Notes: generated by a model not told the origin, from the letters alone. DNA of 64,000 bases from Caproiciproducens galactitolivorans (GCF_004768785.1 NZ_SRMQ01000005.1:62001-126000); one strand, 5' to 3'; counted from the first letter of the stretch, positions 1 through 9,767 are shown. Numbers and translations: made by a program.

Positions 1-2
1 CG

Positions 3-365
3 AAAACGGTTATTGTGACCTATGGAAGATTGTTTTCCTTTGTATGTAAAGCAATTTCCGATTTAAAACAGCATGGGATTTCGGTTCGAATTATTAAGCT
101 GAACCGGATTATACCGGTTGACCCGGGCGCAGTTGCAAGTGCTGCAGACGCAGAAATGGTCTTTTTCTTCGAAGAAGGAATTCAGCATGGAGGAATTGGG
201 GAGCATTTCAGCTACCTGCTGAATAAATTTGGATATAAAGGTAAATATTTTCTGCGGGCAATTACCAATTTTGTCCCGCATGCAACTATGCTACAGTCGC
301 TTAACGCGCTTGGGCTTGACGACAAGGGCATGGTAAATATGATTCTAACGGAGTGCAAAAATTGA
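3..365 (+). CDS. dxs: 1-deoxy-D-xylulose-5-phosphate synthase, C-terminal part (5' end outside window)
   Basis: Last ~120 residues of DXS, the thiamine-diphosphate enzyme that joins pyruvate and glyceraldehyde-3-phosphate in the first step of the MEP isoprenoid pathway. The frame is open from the left edge, so the start lies outside the window. The residues fit the transketolase C-terminal domain: VTYGR near the edge, IIPVDP, then EEGIQHGGIGEHF. The final TGA overlaps the TTG start of tlyA. Order dxs-tlyA-nadK-argR-recN is a common Firmicutes cluster, which supports the call. Confidence 0.9.
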   Translation, partial: KTVIVTYGRLFSFVCKAISDLKQHGISVRIIKLNRIIPVDPGAVASAADAEMVFFFEEGIQHGGIGEHFSYLLNKFGYKGKYFLRAITNFVPHATMLQSLNALGLDDKGMVNMILTECKN

Positions 366-1174
366 TAGAGAAAAAAAGGCTTGACTGTCTGCTTTTGGAC
401 CTTGGACTTGCTGAAAGCAGGGAAAAAGCAAAAGCCATGATTATGTTGGGCAATGTATATGTAAATAACCAAAAATTCGACAAGCCGGGCACAATGTTGC
501 CAATCGATACGAAAGTGGAAATCCGCGGAGAAAAGATGCCTTACGTCAGCCGGGGCGGCTGGAAGCTGGAAAAGGCGCTGTCTGTTTTCCCAATTGATTT
601 GAAGGGGAAAATTGCGATGGACATCGGGGCTTCTACCGGAGGCTTTACCGATTGCATGCTGCAAAACGGAGCGAAAAAGGTATATTCGATTGACGTAGGC
701 TACGGGCAGCTTGCGTGGAAACTGCGGACCGATCCCAGGGTAGTTAACTTGGAACGCACAAATGTACGGTATATCACGACGGAACAGGTACCGGATAAAG
801 TGGACTTTTTCAGCGTGGATGTTTCTTTCATCTCGCTTTGTCTCGTCCTTCCGCCAGCAAGGGCCTTGCTGGCGGAGAATGCGCAGGCGGTCTGCCTGAT
901 TAAACCGCAATTCGAGGCGGGACGCGGAAAGGTCGGCAAAAAAGGCGTTGTAAGGGATAAAGGCGTCCATACAGAAGTGATTGATAAGATCGTCCATTTC
1001 GTATTAGAAAACGGTTTTTCCATATTGGGGCTGACGTATTCACCGATAAAAGGGCCGGAAGGAAATATTGAATATCTGATCTTTCTACAAAAATCCGACG
1101 AACCGGCTAGTGTCGAATTGGATATAAAAGGGATCGTGGAAGAGTCGCATAAGCAATTAAGTGGTGGTGACTAA
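362..1174 (+). CDS. tlyA: TlyA family RNA (cytidine 2'-O) methyltransferase
   Basis: 270 residues. An N-terminal S4 RNA-binding domain (about residues 3-60) is followed by an FtsJ-like SAM-dependent methyltransferase fold with [11 protein letters not shown] (87-97). Characterised TlyA proteins 2'-O-methylate rRNA; older annotation calls them hemolysins. I chose TTG at 362 because GGAG (350-353) lies 8 bases upstream; the earlier in-frame GTG at 353 overlaps that ribosome binding site. Translationally coupled to dxs by overlap, and its stop lies just before the nadK start. Confidence 0.9.
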   Translation: MIEKKRLDCLLLDLGLAESREKAKAMIMLGNVYVNNQKFDKPGTMLPIDTKVEIRGEKMPYVSRGGWKLEKALSVFPIDLKGKIAMDIGASTGGFTDCMLQNGAKKVYSIDVGYGQLAWKLRTDPRVVNLERTNVRYITTEQVPDKVDFFSVDVSFISLCLVLPPARALLAENAQAVCLIKPQFEAGRGKVGKKGVVRDKGVHTEVIDKIVHFVLENGFSILGLTYSPIKGPEGNIEYLIFLQKSDEPASVELDIKGIVEESHKQLSGGD

Positions 1175-1175
1175 T

Positions 1176-2033
1176 TTGAAAGTAGCCCTCATTCCGAATT
1201 TAAGCAAACATAACGCTCAGCTCCACACACTGGAGGTCGTTCATAAGCTTCATAAATTTGGGGCGGAAGTCTTTATGCGTTCGAATTTGAAAAGTTGTTT
1301 TGCAAATTCAAGGATCACATTTTACGATGATTTTGACAAAATGATGTTCGACTGCGACGTGGTGATTGCCGTAGGCGGCGACGGAACGATTATTCATTGT
1401 TCCAGACATGCGGCGGTGGCGGGAAAACCGATTTTAGGCATTAATGTTGGACGGCTCGGATTTGTGGCCGAATTGGAAACGAATGAATTGGACAGGCTGA
1501 AGGATTTGGTCGATGGCGATTATGAAATCGAAAACCGGATGCTTCTGGAAATCCGGCTTGAAAATAACGGCCATAAAGAAACCTATTACGCATTAAATGA
1601 CGCGGTAATCGCGCGGGGGGCGCTGTCCAGAATATTGGATTTTACCGTGCATTTCAACCGCAAGAATGTTTGCAATTACCGTGCGGACGGGTTGATAGTC
1701 TCGACGCCTACCGGCTCGACCGCCTATTCTCTTTCCGCCGGCGGACCGATCATCGATCCGAGTATCTGCTGTATTTTGCTTACGCCGATTTGCCCTCATT
1801 CCCTGTTAACCCGACCGGTTGTTTTCGGTCCGGATGCAAAATTGAGCGTTACGGCTACTTCCAACTATAACAGCGAGATTTTTCTTACCATTGACGGGGA
1901 CACTTTTATTCAGATAGAGGATAACCAAAAAATTGATTTTTGCCGTTCCGAGCGTTCGGCAGGTATTATAAAATTAAAGGATAACAATTTCTATGAGGTT
2001 GTTAATAAAAAATTAACAGAAAGGAGAATTTGA
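1176..2033 (+). CDS. nadK: NAD kinase
   Basis: 285 residues. Phosphorylates NAD to NADP in the cytoplasm. Diagnostic motifs are VGGDGTIIH (GGDG at 67-70) and [21 protein letters not shown] in the catalytic core. I prefer TTG at 1176, giving an N-terminus [11 protein letters not shown] typical of the family, with GGTGG (1163-1167) 8 bases upstream. The in-frame GTGs from 1161 are the ribosome binding site itself. It starts two bases after the tlyA stop and ends one base before argR, so it sits in the middle of an operon. Confidence 0.93.
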   Translation: MKVALIPNLSKHNAQLHTLEVVHKLHKFGAEVFMRSNLKSCFANSRITFYDDFDKMMFDCDVVIAVGGDGTIIHCSRHAAVAGKPILGINVGRLGFVAELETNELDRLKDLVDGDYEIENRMLLEIRLENNGHKETYYALNDAVIARGALSRILDFTVHFNRKNVCNYRADGLIVSTPTGSTAYSLSAGGPIIDPSICCILLTPICPHSLLTRPVVFGPDAKLSVTATSNYNSEIFLTIDGDTFIQIEDNQKIDFCRSERSAGIIKLKDNNFYEVVNKKLTERRI

Positions 2034-2034
2034 T

Positions 2035-2484
2035 TTGAAAGCACGACGACACGCAAAGATTCTTGAGCTGATCAATGCCTATACGATTGATACGCAGGAA
2101 GAACTGTTGCGACGCCTGCGGGAGAATGGGTTTGAAGTAACTCAGGCTACGGTCTCCCGCGATATAAAAGAATTAAGGCTGATTAAAACATTGTCCCCGG
2201 ATGGGAAATATAAATATTCCGTAGGGCAGGAGAATACAAGGGACTATCCCACGAAGCTGTATTCCCTTTTGTCCGATTCTGCGGTACAGATTAATTTCGC
2301 CGGTAACATGGTTATTGTTAAGTGCTTAACCGGTATGGCACAGGCTGTCTGCGTGGCAATCGACTCCATGCACTTGCCGAACATTATCGGTACTCTTGCG
2401 GGCGATGATACAATCTTTATTGCTGTAAAAAATGAAGAACAGGCACAGCAAATGGTAGCCGAATTGAAAAAAATGGTTGGGTGA
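2035..2484 (+). CDS. argR: Arginine repressor ArgR/AhrC
   Basis: 149 residues, the usual length. The N-terminal winged helix-turn-helix includes TQATVSRDIKELRLIK (about 38-53), which reads operator DNA. The C-terminal half forms the hexamerisation and arginine-binding domain (GTLAGDDTIFIA). It senses arginine to control arginine metabolism. Start is TTG at 2035 behind AAGGAG. The gene lies between nadK and recN, as in many Firmicutes. No arginine genes are in the window, so its targets are elsewhere. Confidence 0.93.
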   Translation: MKARRHAKILELINAYTIDTQEELLRRLRENGFEVTQATVSRDIKELRLIKTLSPDGKYKYSVGQENTRDYPTKLYSLLSDSAVQINFAGNMVIVKCLTGMAQAVCVAIDSMHLPNIIGTLAGDDTIFIAVKNEEQAQQMVAELKKMVG

Positions 2485-2488
2485 TTGC

Positions 2489-4165
2489 ATGTTGTCTCAG
2501 CTTTATATTGAAAATATTGCAGTGATTGAAAAAACCGGAATTGATTTTCATGAAGGATTGAATGTCTTAACGGGTGAAACCGGCGCGGGCAAATCCATTG
2601 TGATCGATTCCATTAACGCTATACTTGGCGTGAGAACGTCGCGCGAATTAATCCGTACCGGCGCTCATTCCGCCAATGTCACCGCGATTTTTTTGAATAT
2701 AGGGGAACAGGCAGTACGACAGATGAACGAGCTTGGGTATGCGCCGGAGGAAGACGGGAGCGTCATGATCCAGCGTGAACTCCATATGGACGGCAAAGCC
2801 GTCTGCCGCATAAACAGCCGCCCGGCAACCGTATCGGTTTTAAAGGCAATCGGACCGTTTCTGATCAATATCCATGGTCAGCACGAAAGCTACGATTTGC
2901 TTTCTCCCGATTTACATATCCACTATATTGACCGGATGGGCGTGCCGGAAGATCTCATCCAAAGCTATCAGGATGCTTTTGAAGCCATGAATGAAATCAA
3001 AAAGAAACTGGACTCCACTCAAATGGATGAAGCGCAGAAAGCAAGGCAAATAGACTTATTAGCTTACCAAATACAGGAACTGGAAGCCGCCGACCTGCGC
3101 GCCGGGGAGCAGGAGGAGCTGAACCAGACGCGGACCAGATATTTGAATATGGAGAAGATTGTGGACTCGGTCAATACTGCAAAAGTCGCTCTGCATGGGG
3201 ATGAAAATAGTGAAGGTGCTTTGGCCGCTGTTTCCGCCGCGGCGGGCGCTCTGGCCGAAGCGGAACGATATTATCCGGAACTCCATGAGCTAACGGAAAG
3301 AATCACGAATATTCAATATGAGCTGGAAGACTGCGGCGACGAAATCCGAAATCTAACGGACGGACTGGAATATGACCCGGGTGAACTTGACAGAATAGAA
3401 ACAAGACTGGATGTTCTGTACCGGCTGGGGTTGAAATACGGCAGTACCGTTGAGGAAATGCTTGCATTCCTTGAAAATTCCAAAAAGCAGATGGAGGATA
3501 TTCAGCTTTCCGATGAAAGAACGGCTCAATTGACAAAGAAATATAACGAAAGGAAAGCACAGGCCGAAAAATATGCGGAGGAAATTTCGGCCTGCCGTAA
3601 AAAGACTGCGGATGCTTTTGTTATGAAAGTAAAAAAGGAATTGTGCTTCCTTGATATGCCGAACATTGATTTTAAGGTGGAACAGGAACGCTGCGAACTG
3701 AATTCTCTTGGCTGCGACAAGCTGCAGTTTTTAATATCGACAAATCCGGGCGAACCCGCAAAGCCGATTGCAAAAATTGCCTCCGGCGGCGAACTGTCGC
3801 GTATTATGCTTGCAATTAAAACGGTTTTGGCCGATAAAGACGATATTGATACACTGATTTTCGACGAAGTGGATACTGGCGTCAGCGGAAGTGCCGCCCA
3901 AAAGGTTGGGCTGAAGCTCCGCGAGGTTTCCAGAAACCGTCAGGTGATCTGTGTTACGCATTTGCCTCAGATCGCCGCTTTGGCAAATACACAATATCTC
4001 ATTAAAAAGCATGTGAAGGATAATAAAACCTTTACCAATGTAACGGAATTGGATTTTGAAGGCAGAAAGCAGGAATTGGCACGGATAATGGGTGGCTCTC
4101 AGATTACGCCGCTTCTGCTGCAGAATGCCGAAGAAATGCTTGAAATGGCGCAGAAACAGGAATGA
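2489..4165 (+). CDS. recN: DNA repair protein RecN
   Basis: 558 residues, SMC-like ATPase acting early in double-strand break repair. Walker A GETGAGKS at 29-36 is followed by two long coiled-coil arms (roughly 150-380, rich in E/K/L). The ABC signature ASGGELSRIMLAIK and Walker B TLIFDEVDTGVSG lie in the C-terminal half, then THLPQIAA. I start at ATG 2489; an in-frame TTG at 2477 would overlap argR. In Bacillus recN is followed by spoIVB; here it is followed by the tyrS T-box leader. Confidence 0.94.
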   Translation: MLSQLYIENIAVIEKTGIDFHEGLNVLTGETGAGKSIVIDSINAILGVRTSRELIRTGAHSANVTAIFLNIGEQAVRQMNELGYAPEEDGSVMIQRELHMDGKAVCRINSRPATVSVLKAIGPFLINIHGQHESYDLLSPDLHIHYIDRMGVPEDLIQSYQDAFEAMNEIKKKLDSTQMDEAQKARQIDLLAYQIQELEAADLRAGEQEELNQTRTRYLNMEKIVDSVNTAKVALHGDENSEGALAAVSAAAGALAEAERYYPELHELTERITNIQYELEDCGDEIRNLTDGLEYDPGELDRIETRLDVLYRLGLKYGSTVEEMLAFLENSKKQMEDIQLSDERTAQLTKKYNERKAQAEKYAEEISACRKKTADAFVMKVKKELCFLDMPNIDFKVEQERCELNSLGCDKLQFLISTNPGEPAKPIAKIASGGELSRIMLAIKTVLADKDDIDTLIFDEVDTGVSGSAAQKVGLKLREVSRNRQVICVTHLPQIAALANTQYLIKKHVKDNKTFTNVTELDFEGRKQELARIMGGSQITPLLLQNAEEMLEMAQKQE

Positions 4166-4168
4166 GGC

Positions 4169-4197
4169 TTGACAGAAGCAATTTGATTCGATATAAT
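4169..4197 (+). promoter_or_regulatory. Sigma-A promoter for the tyrS leader
   Basis: Perfect consensus: TTGACA at 4169-4174, 17-base spacer, TATAAT at 4192-4197. It begins four bases after the recN stop and fires straight into the T-box leader, making tyrS an independent unit with a strong core promoter gated by attenuation. Confidence 0.88.
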
Positions 4198-4204
4198 GCA
4201 TATT

Positions 4205-4466
4205 AACAGCGATGAAGGGAAGAAGTACTCCGACCAAACGGCAAAGAGAGCCTGCGGGTGGTGTAAGCAGGAGCGTCAATCGGACGAAATACATCCCGGA
4301 GCTGCCGGGCTGAACGGTATCCATTAGGTCCGGCCGTGATAGCGCACGTTACAAGCGCGTGGGTATTATTTGTACCCGTGAGGCCGCATCTGTGAAGCTG
4401 CGGCGAACTGAGGTGGTACCGCGGTTATTTCCGCCCTCTGCAAATAAGCAGGGGGTGTTTTTTTAC
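4205..4466 (+). ncRNA. T-box riboswitch leader, tyrosine specifier
   Basis: Transcription-attenuating leader of tyrS. The stem I apical region carries GAGAGCC and GGGTGGTG. The likely specifier codon is TAC (4290-4292, Tyr) in the context GAAATACATC, followed by a purine-rich strand. The conserved T-box AGGTGGTACCGCGG (4411-4424) pairs with uncharged tRNA CCA ends to form the antiterminator. A terminator follows. The codon matches the downstream gene, which makes this assignment firm. Confidence 0.94.
4432..4464 (+). terminator. T-box terminator hairpin
   Basis: CCCTCTGC pairs with GCAGGGGG across a short loop and is followed by a run of seven Ts. Its 5' arm overlaps the stretch used by the antiterminator, as expected for T-box attenuation. 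Confidence 0.88.
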
Positions 4467-4493
4467 CCCCTGAAGAAAAATGGAGGAAAAAAC

Positions 4494-5723
4494 ATGGGAG
4501 TATTTGAAGAACTCAGAGAGAGGGGCTTAATTGCCCAAATGACGGACGAGGAGAAAATTCGGGATCTTCTTGACAATCACAAAACGACCTTTTACATCGG
4601 TTTTGACCCGACGGCGGACAGCCTTCATGTCGGCCATTTCGTGCAGATAATGGTCATGGCCCATATGCAGCGCGCCGGGCATACGCCGATTGCCTTGTTC
4701 GGCGGCGGAACCGGCATGATCGGCGACCCGTCCGGAAAATCCGATATGCGAAAAATGCTGACAAAAGAGGAAATCGACCATAATATCGAATGTTTCCAAA
4801 AGCAGATGTCCCGACTGATCGATTTTTCCGATGGCAAAGCAATTATGGCAAACAACGGAGACTGGCTGTTGAATTTGAATTATATCGAATTCTTACGCGA
4901 TATTGGCGTGCATTTCTCCGTAAACCGCATGCTTGCCGCAGAATGCTACAAACAGCGCATGGAAAGGGGTCTCTCTTTCTTTGAACTGAACTATATGATT
5001 ATGCAGAGCTATGATTTCCTGGAATTGAACCACAGATACAACTGCCAGTTGGAGCTCGGCGGGGATGATCAGTGGAGCAACATTATCGGCGGCGTGGAGC
5101 TTCTCCGCCGTAAGGAAGGCAAGGAAGCTTACGGCATGACCTTTACCCTTCTGACTACCAGCGAAGGCAAGAAGATGGGCAAAACGGAAAAGGGTGCGGT
5201 TTGGCTCGATCCAGAAAAGACATCGCCGTTCGACTTTTACCAGTACTGGCGCAATATCGGGGACGCCGATGTGATCAAGTGCCTGAAAATCCTCACTTTC
5301 CTGCCGCTGTCACAAATCAATGAGCTTGCAAAGCTGCAGGGCGGTGAACTGAATAAAGCGAAGGAAATCTTAGCCTATGAAGTTACCAAGCTGATTCACG
5401 GCGAAGAAGAAGCGAACAAGGCGCAGGAAGGCGCGCGCGCGCTGTTCGGCTCCGGTGAGAATACGGATAACATGCCTTCCACCGATCTTACCGCCGCAGA
5501 TTTTACAAATGGCGAAATCGGTGTTCTGGATCTTCTGGTAAAAACAAAGCTTGCTCCGTCAAAGGGAGAGGGGAGACGCCTGATTACGCAGGGCGGTATT
5601 TCTATAGATAATGAAAAAGTTTCCGAAACAACAGCAAAATTGACTTCCAAGGATTTTGAAAAGAAATATATTATTATTAAAAAAGGCAAGAAAATCTTTC
5701 ATAAAGTAAATCTGGTTGACTGA
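4494..5723 (+). CDS. tyrS: Tyrosyl-tRNA synthetase
   Basis: 409 residues, class I aminoacyl-tRNA synthetase charging tRNA-Tyr. Visible motifs are the HIGH-like HVGH (45-48), the tyrosine pocket region GGDDQWSNI, and KMSKS-like KMGKT (227-231). A C-terminal S4 domain covers about residues 345-409. Start ATG 4494 has TGGAGG upstream; the reading frame stays open farther upstream only because it runs through the T-box leader. Expression should rise when tRNA-Tyr is uncharged. Confidence 0.95.
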   Translation: MGVFEELRERGLIAQMTDEEKIRDLLDNHKTTFYIGFDPTADSLHVGHFVQIMVMAHMQRAGHTPIALFGGGTGMIGDPSGKSDMRKMLTKEEIDHNIECFQKQMSRLIDFSDGKAIMANNGDWLLNLNYIEFLRDIGVHFSVNRMLAAECYKQRMERGLSFFELNYMIMQSYDFLELNHRYNCQLELGGDDQWSNIIGGVELLRRKEGKEAYGMTFTLLTTSEGKKMGKTEKGAVWLDPEKTSPFDFYQYWRNIGDADVIKCLKILTFLPLSQINELAKLQGGELNKAKEILAYEVTKLIHGEEEANKAQEGARALFGSGENTDNMPSTDLTAADFTNGEIGVLDLLVKTKLAPSKGEGRRLITQGGISIDNEKVSETTAKLTSKDFEKKYIIIKKGKKIFHKVNLVD

Positions 5724-5749
5724 TTTCGAATCCAAGTAAAAAAGAAGCA

Positions 5750-5781
5750 GGTCCGCGCCTGGAACCAGGTGCGGGCCTTTT
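5750..5781 (+). terminator. Rho-independent terminator after tyrS
   Basis: GGTCCGCGCCTGG and CCAGGTGCGGGCC form a long hairpin with a two-base loop, followed by TTTT. Confidence 0.85.
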
Positions 5782-5783
5782 GA

Positions 5784-5812
5784 TTGATTTTATGTAATTT
5801 TTTCCTTATAAT
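5784..5812 (+). promoter_or_regulatory. Sigma-A-type promoter for the YfhO-family gene
   Basis: TTGATT (5784-5789), 17-base spacer, TATAAT (5807-5812), directly after the tyrS terminator and 32 bases ahead of the next start codon. Confidence 0.7.
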
Positions 5813-5844
5813 AAGAGTATTGATTGTACGGAGGAAAACACAGA

Positions 5845-8505
5845 ATGAAGAGAAAATGCGACTATCTGGCCGCGCCCGCAGCGGTAATGCTTCTAATGCT
5901 GTCCGTATTTTGTGTTTGCCAGATGTATCCCTTTGGAATGAATTCCCTTTCTTGGTGCGATATGAACCAGCAGGTAATTCCGTTTTTATTGGATTTTAAG
6001 GATATTTTAGCCGGCAAAGCAAATATGTTCCTGAACATGCAAAATTGCGGGGGCATGAACTTCTGGTGCGTTTTTCTCTTTTTTATTTCCAGCCCTTTCA
6101 CATTTTTGGTGGCTTTGGTCGACAAGGCAAGCATTTACCAATTTGTCAATATTCTTGTCCTCTTGAAAATGATGACATGCGCGCTTACTGCGGAAATCTT
6201 TTTCAGGTACCGTTTTAAAAACCTCACGCCGATGCAGAGCACGGCCTTATCGGTCATGTATGCATTCTGCGGGTATACAATGTTCTATTACCAGAATCAC
6301 GTATGGCTCGATATGATGTATCTGTTCCCGATTCTTTTAATCGGGCTGGACAGGCTGATCCAGAAGGAAAGGGTAGGGCTTTACATTTTCTCCTATACCG
6401 CCATGCTGACGGTTAATTTTTATTTGAGTTATATGGTCACGATTTTTCTCGTGCTCGCCTTTGGCCTATATATCTATTTTTTTGCACCGCGGGAGCGCAG
6501 CAGAAAAATCCTGCTGCTGTTTGAAATTTCCACGCTGCTGGTTGCGCTGCTTACGGCTGTCGTCTGGCTTCCGGCTTTGATGCAGTATGTTCAATCTGCA
6601 AGGACAGAGAATTTGTTTACCAGCCTCCGCGTGGGAACCTTCTTTACCCGGTTCGACACAACTCTGGTGGTAATCCTTTGCACAAGCGCCGTGTTTTCAG
6701 CGGTAGTAATGTATCTTCTGTTTGTAAAGAAGCAGACGGAAACTGCGGCTTTCTCCTTTTATATTTTCCTGCTTATGATGACTCCTGTCTTTATTGAACC
6801 GATCAATAAAATGTGGCATACGGGCAACTATCAGGCCTTTCCTGTGCGTTACGGATATATAACCGTTTTTTTCGGTCTGATCCTGCTTGCTGCCGTTATA
6901 TCCGGTATCAATGAGGATATCCGTTTTTCCCATAGCCGCATGCTTCCCTTGTTTGGCGCCATGCTGGCGGTCGCGGCCGTATTTATCGCGGAATGTCTGA
7001 TCCTTTACAAGGATTATCACACGGTCACGGTTTATACTAGAACCCTATGGGGGAATAGTGAAAGCCTGCGCTTGCTGCTCGCATTTTTCCTTACGGCGGC
7101 GCTCGCATACCTCGTCCTGCTCCTTCTTTACCGTTACCGGCAGATCAGCAAGACGGCCTTTTCCGTGTTGCTTTGCATGCTTGTGCTGCTTGAAGCGGTT
7201 TTTCATTCCAGCGTTTATATCGCCTCCGCCGCACACAGCGAAAGAAACGCTCTGCCGGTTATTGATCTGGACGGCAAAATTCAGGATGACACACTTTACC
7301 GCGTAAAAACAGAGAAAAAGTACTTTGACGTTAATCTTGTCGGCGGGATAGGGTATAATACACTAAGCCATTATACATCGCTGACAAACGAAAGCTTCCT
7401 GTATACGATGAAAAAGCTGGGCTACTCCTCTTATTGGATGGAAGTAAATTCAAACGGGGGAACAAAGCTGACGGATGCGATTTTAGGAAATAAATACACG
7501 ATTTTTCAACCTATCGATTTACAGGGGATGAGTGACATCGTGTATGAAAATGATAAGTACGTAATCGTAAAAAATGAGATGACGCTCCCGGTTGGATTTG
7601 TAATGGATTCCAATTCAATAGAAACCCTGAAAAAATTGCCGGACACTTCCCGGCTGAACCTTCAGCAAACAATTTTCCAATCCGTTTTTCATACCAATGA
7701 AAAGCTTTTTGTAAATTACCAACCGTCGGTCAAAACGAACATCGAATATCAATACAATAAGAATCGATACAGCCTGACATTTCAGGACAACAGTAAGGCC
7801 GGCATGCTGATTTACCGCATTCCGGTCAAAGAGAAACAAACCTTATATTTTGACTGCTTCGACAAGCTTTCCAATAATTTGATTGAGCATATCAATTCTA
7901 GCTTCAATGTTTTTGTAAACGGGAAGCTGGTTGAGGAAAATTACCCCAGTCAGCCGAACAATGGCCTTTTGGCGCTCGGAACCTTCCAAGATGAAATGGT
8001 GGAAGTGGTAATCGAAGTATTAAAAGAAGTTGACGCGAAGTCCTTTGGCCTTTCCGGATTAAAGGACGATGTGTTAAAACAGGCGGTCGGCAGAACCACG
8101 GCGGCACAACTGAAGCAATACGGGAATCAAATTGTCGGAACTGCAACCGCAAACGACGATCATTCCTGGCTTTTTCTGCCGATTACCGACGATGCCGGTT
8201 TTACTGCGGAGGTAAATCATAAAAATACGGAAATTCAGCGTGTGTTGGGTTCTTGGATGGCTGTGAAGCTGCAAAAAGGGGAGAACCAGATTGTTCTTTC
8301 CTATCTTCCGACTGGTTTTAAGACCGGTTTGCTCCTGTCCGCAGCGGGAACCCTCTTATGCATTGTTTGGTACCGTTTTCTGAAAAACGGCAGCTACCGC
8401 CGGATACAGTTTCTGGAGCTTTCGGGGGCTTTTGCGTTTATACTGCTCCTGTTTGCCGTTCTGTTTGCCGTCTACTTGTTCCCGTTGGGTGTTTACTTTT
8501 CCTAA
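5845..8505 (+). CDS. YfhO family polytopic membrane protein
   Basis: 886 residues, mostly hydrophobic. An N-terminal signal-anchor-like helix (about 8-28) is followed by a dozen or so membrane spans to about residue 465, a large soluble domain (about 470-820), and two final spans. The N-terminal SWCDMNQQVIPFLLDF pattern and overall layout match YfhO proteins, GT-C-like membrane glycosyltransferases linked to lipoteichoic acid glycosylation in Bacillus. Start ATG 5845 follows GGAGG. It stands alone between two terminators. The substrate here is unknown. Confidence 0.75.
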   Translation: MKRKCDYLAAPAAVMLLMLSVFCVCQMYPFGMNSLSWCDMNQQVIPFLLDFKDILAGKANMFLNMQNCGGMNFWCVFLFFISSPFTFLVALVDKASIYQFVNILVLLKMMTCALTAEIFFRYRFKNLTPMQSTALSVMYAFCGYTMFYYQNHVWLDMMYLFPILLIGLDRLIQKERVGLYIFSYTAMLTVNFYLSYMVTIFLVLAFGLYIYFFAPRERSRKILLLFEISTLLVALLTAVVWLPALMQYVQSARTENLFTSLRVGTFFTRFDTTLVVILCTSAVFSAVVMYLLFVKKQTETAAFSFYIFLLMMTPVFIEPINKMWHTGNYQAFPVRYGYITVFFGLILLAAVISGINEDIRFSHSRMLPLFGAMLAVAAVFIAECLILYKDYHTVTVYTRTLWGNSESLRLLLAFFLTAALAYLVLLLLYRYRQISKTAFSVLLCMLVLLEAVFHSSVYIASAAHSERNALPVIDLDGKIQDDTLYRVKTEKKYFDVNLVGGIGYNTLSHYTSLTNESFLYTMKKLGYSSYWMEVNSNGGTKLTDAILGNKYTIFQPIDLQGMSDIVYENDKYVIVKNEMTLPVGFVMDSNSIETLKKLPDTSRLNLQQTIFQSVFHTNEKLFVNYQPSVKTNIEYQYNKNRYSLTFQDNSKAGMLIYRIPVKEKQTLYFDCFDKLSNNLIEHINSSFNVFVNGKLVEENYPSQPNNGLLALGTFQDEMVEVVIEVLKEVDAKSFGLSGLKDDVLKQAVGRTTAAQLKQYGNQIVGTATANDDHSWLFLPITDDAGFTAEVNHKNTEIQRVLGSWMAVKLQKGENQIVLSYLPTGFKTGLLLSAAGTLLCIVWYRFLKNGSYRRIQFLELSGAFAFILLLFAVLFAVYLFPLGVYFS

Positions 8506-8540
8506 TAAAAACAGCCTGCATTTTGCAGGCTGTTTTTATT
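8504..8540. terminator. Perfect bidirectional terminator between convergent genes
   Basis: A 17-base perfect inverted repeat, AATAAAAACAGCCTGCA and its complement, with a TTT loop. The palindrome carries the TAA stops of both the YfhO-family gene and the convergent ACT gene, so a single element ends both transcripts. Confidence 0.88.
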
Positions 8541-9003
8541 TAGTAATATGCATGACCTTTTCGATTTCATGAAGAGTCTGGTCAAAATCTGCTGCGGTAA
8601 TCAGCAGGGAAATATCCACCTCAGACGTTGTAATCAAGCGAATATCCGTATCGATTTTTGCGGCGGCATCGAACACCTTCGCGGCCACGCCGGGGGTTTC
8701 CTTCATTTTCTGATCATAAACGGATATTTTACAGTTACCGCTGCTTACAATCGTTTTAATATTGGAAGTATCGCGCAAATTGGATGTAAAAGACAGGATT
8801 TTATCCAAGTCATTATCGGAAATCGTAAAGGAAATGGATGTGAACGCTCCTTGTGTCGGGGCAAGCGAAATCATATCCACATTTACGCCGCAGTCCGAAA
8901 TTTTTTGGAACAAATCCGCTATAAAGGAAAATTCCGACGGGCAATTCTGCAGGGTGACTAGTGTAATGTCATTGACGGTGGTAATAACCGGCTCTAAATT
9001 CAT
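8536..9003 (-). CDS. Stand-alone tandem ACT-domain protein, aspartokinase regulatory type
   Basis: 155 residues with two ACT-like repeats (about 1-75 and 80-155) and no kinase domain. The second repeat has TPGVAAKVFDAAAK and ITTSEVDISLLI, close to the end of lysine-sensitive aspartokinases (consensus TSE-x-x-IS). The first has VNVDMISLAPTQGAFTSISFTI, the usual first-ACT pattern. Last gene of the asd-dapA-dapB operon, overlapping dapB by 4 bases (ATGA). I infer an amino-acid-binding regulatory subunit, possibly acting on an aspartokinase encoded elsewhere. A general ACT sensor is the alternative. Confidence 0.75.
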   Translation of the reverse strand: MNLEPVITTVNDITLVTLQNCPSEFSFIADLFQKISDCGVNVDMISLAPTQGAFTSISFTISDNDLDKILSFTSNLRDTSNIKTIVSSGNCKISVYDQKMKETPGVAAKVFDAAAKIDTDIRLITTSEVDISLLITAADFDQTLHEIEKVMHITK

Positions 9004-9767
9004 GAGGAACCCTCCTTTTTCAGTAAATCAGACATATTATAAAGTCCTGCGGGCTTACCGACCAAATAAACGGCTGCGTTGACCGCGCCCGCCGCAAAAA
9101 TGCCCTTGGATTGGGCCGAATGCGATAGTGTGATAATCTCCTGATCCCCGGCAAAAATCACTTCGTGTTCACCGACAATCGTTCCTCCGCGGATGGAATG
9201 AATCCCGATTTCCGAGGGATCCCTCTTTTTGCGCTGTGAATGCCGGTCGTACATATAATGCGTGTTTTCTTTTAAAACGGAGGAAATCCCATCGGCAATC
9301 ATTAACGCGGTACCGCTCGGGGCGTCGATTTTCTGGTTATGGTGTTTTTCAACGATTTCAATATCAAACCGGCCGCCCAAAGCTTTCGCTGCCATTTTGG
9401 AAAGTTCAATGAGCAAATTCACTCCGAGCGACATATTGCCTGAATAGAATACAGGAACCTCTGCGGACACACGTTTCAGCGCTTCCACCTGTGCGTTGTT
9501 ATAGCCGGTTGTACACAGGACGAGCGGCGTTTTGTGAATCTGTGCAAATTGGAGAAGAGAGGACAGGAGCGCCGGATTTGAAAAATCAATAATTACGTCC
9601 ACATCCACGTTAATATCCGCTGGTTTTGCGAATACCGGAAAATCATGTTTTACTTCTGTATTTATATCTATTCCGCCGACGATTTCGCAATCATCTCGCT
9701 GGGCCGCGCAGGAAGCGACTTCGCGGCCCATTTTCCCATTGCATCCGCCGACAATTATCCTTGTCAT
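9000..9767 (-). CDS. dapB: 4-hydroxy-tetrahydrodipicolinate reductase
   Basis: 255 residues. Reduces the DapA product with NAD(P)H in lysine/diaminopimelate synthesis. N-terminal dinucleotide motif GGCNGKMG (7-14); the substrate-binding and catalytic region includes EKHHNQKIDAPSGTA, with the conserved HH and the Lys. Start ATG behind CGGAGG. Downstream of dapA and coupled by ATGA overlap to the ACT gene. Expected to be controlled by the lysine riboswitch upstream of asd. In a spore former the pathway also supplies dipicolinate and cell-wall DAP. Confidence 0.94.
   Translation of the reverse strand: MTRIIVGGCNGKMGREVASCAAQRDDCEIVGGIDINTEVKHDFPVFAKPADINVDVDVIIDFSNPALLSSLLQFAQIHKTPLVLCTTGYNNAQVEALKRVSAEVPVFYSGNMSLGVNLLIELSKMAAKALGGRFDIEIVEKHHNQKIDAPSGTALMIADGISSVLKENTHYMYDRHSQRKKRDPSEIGIHSIRGGTIVGEHEVIFAGDQEIITLSHSAQSKGIFAAGAVNAAVYLVGKPAGLYNMSDLLKKEGSS

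Noticed and set aside
4359-4493. An N-terminal extension of tyrS
   Set aside because: That stretch is the T-box and terminator of the leader; ATG 4494 has the correct ribosome binding site and family N-terminus.
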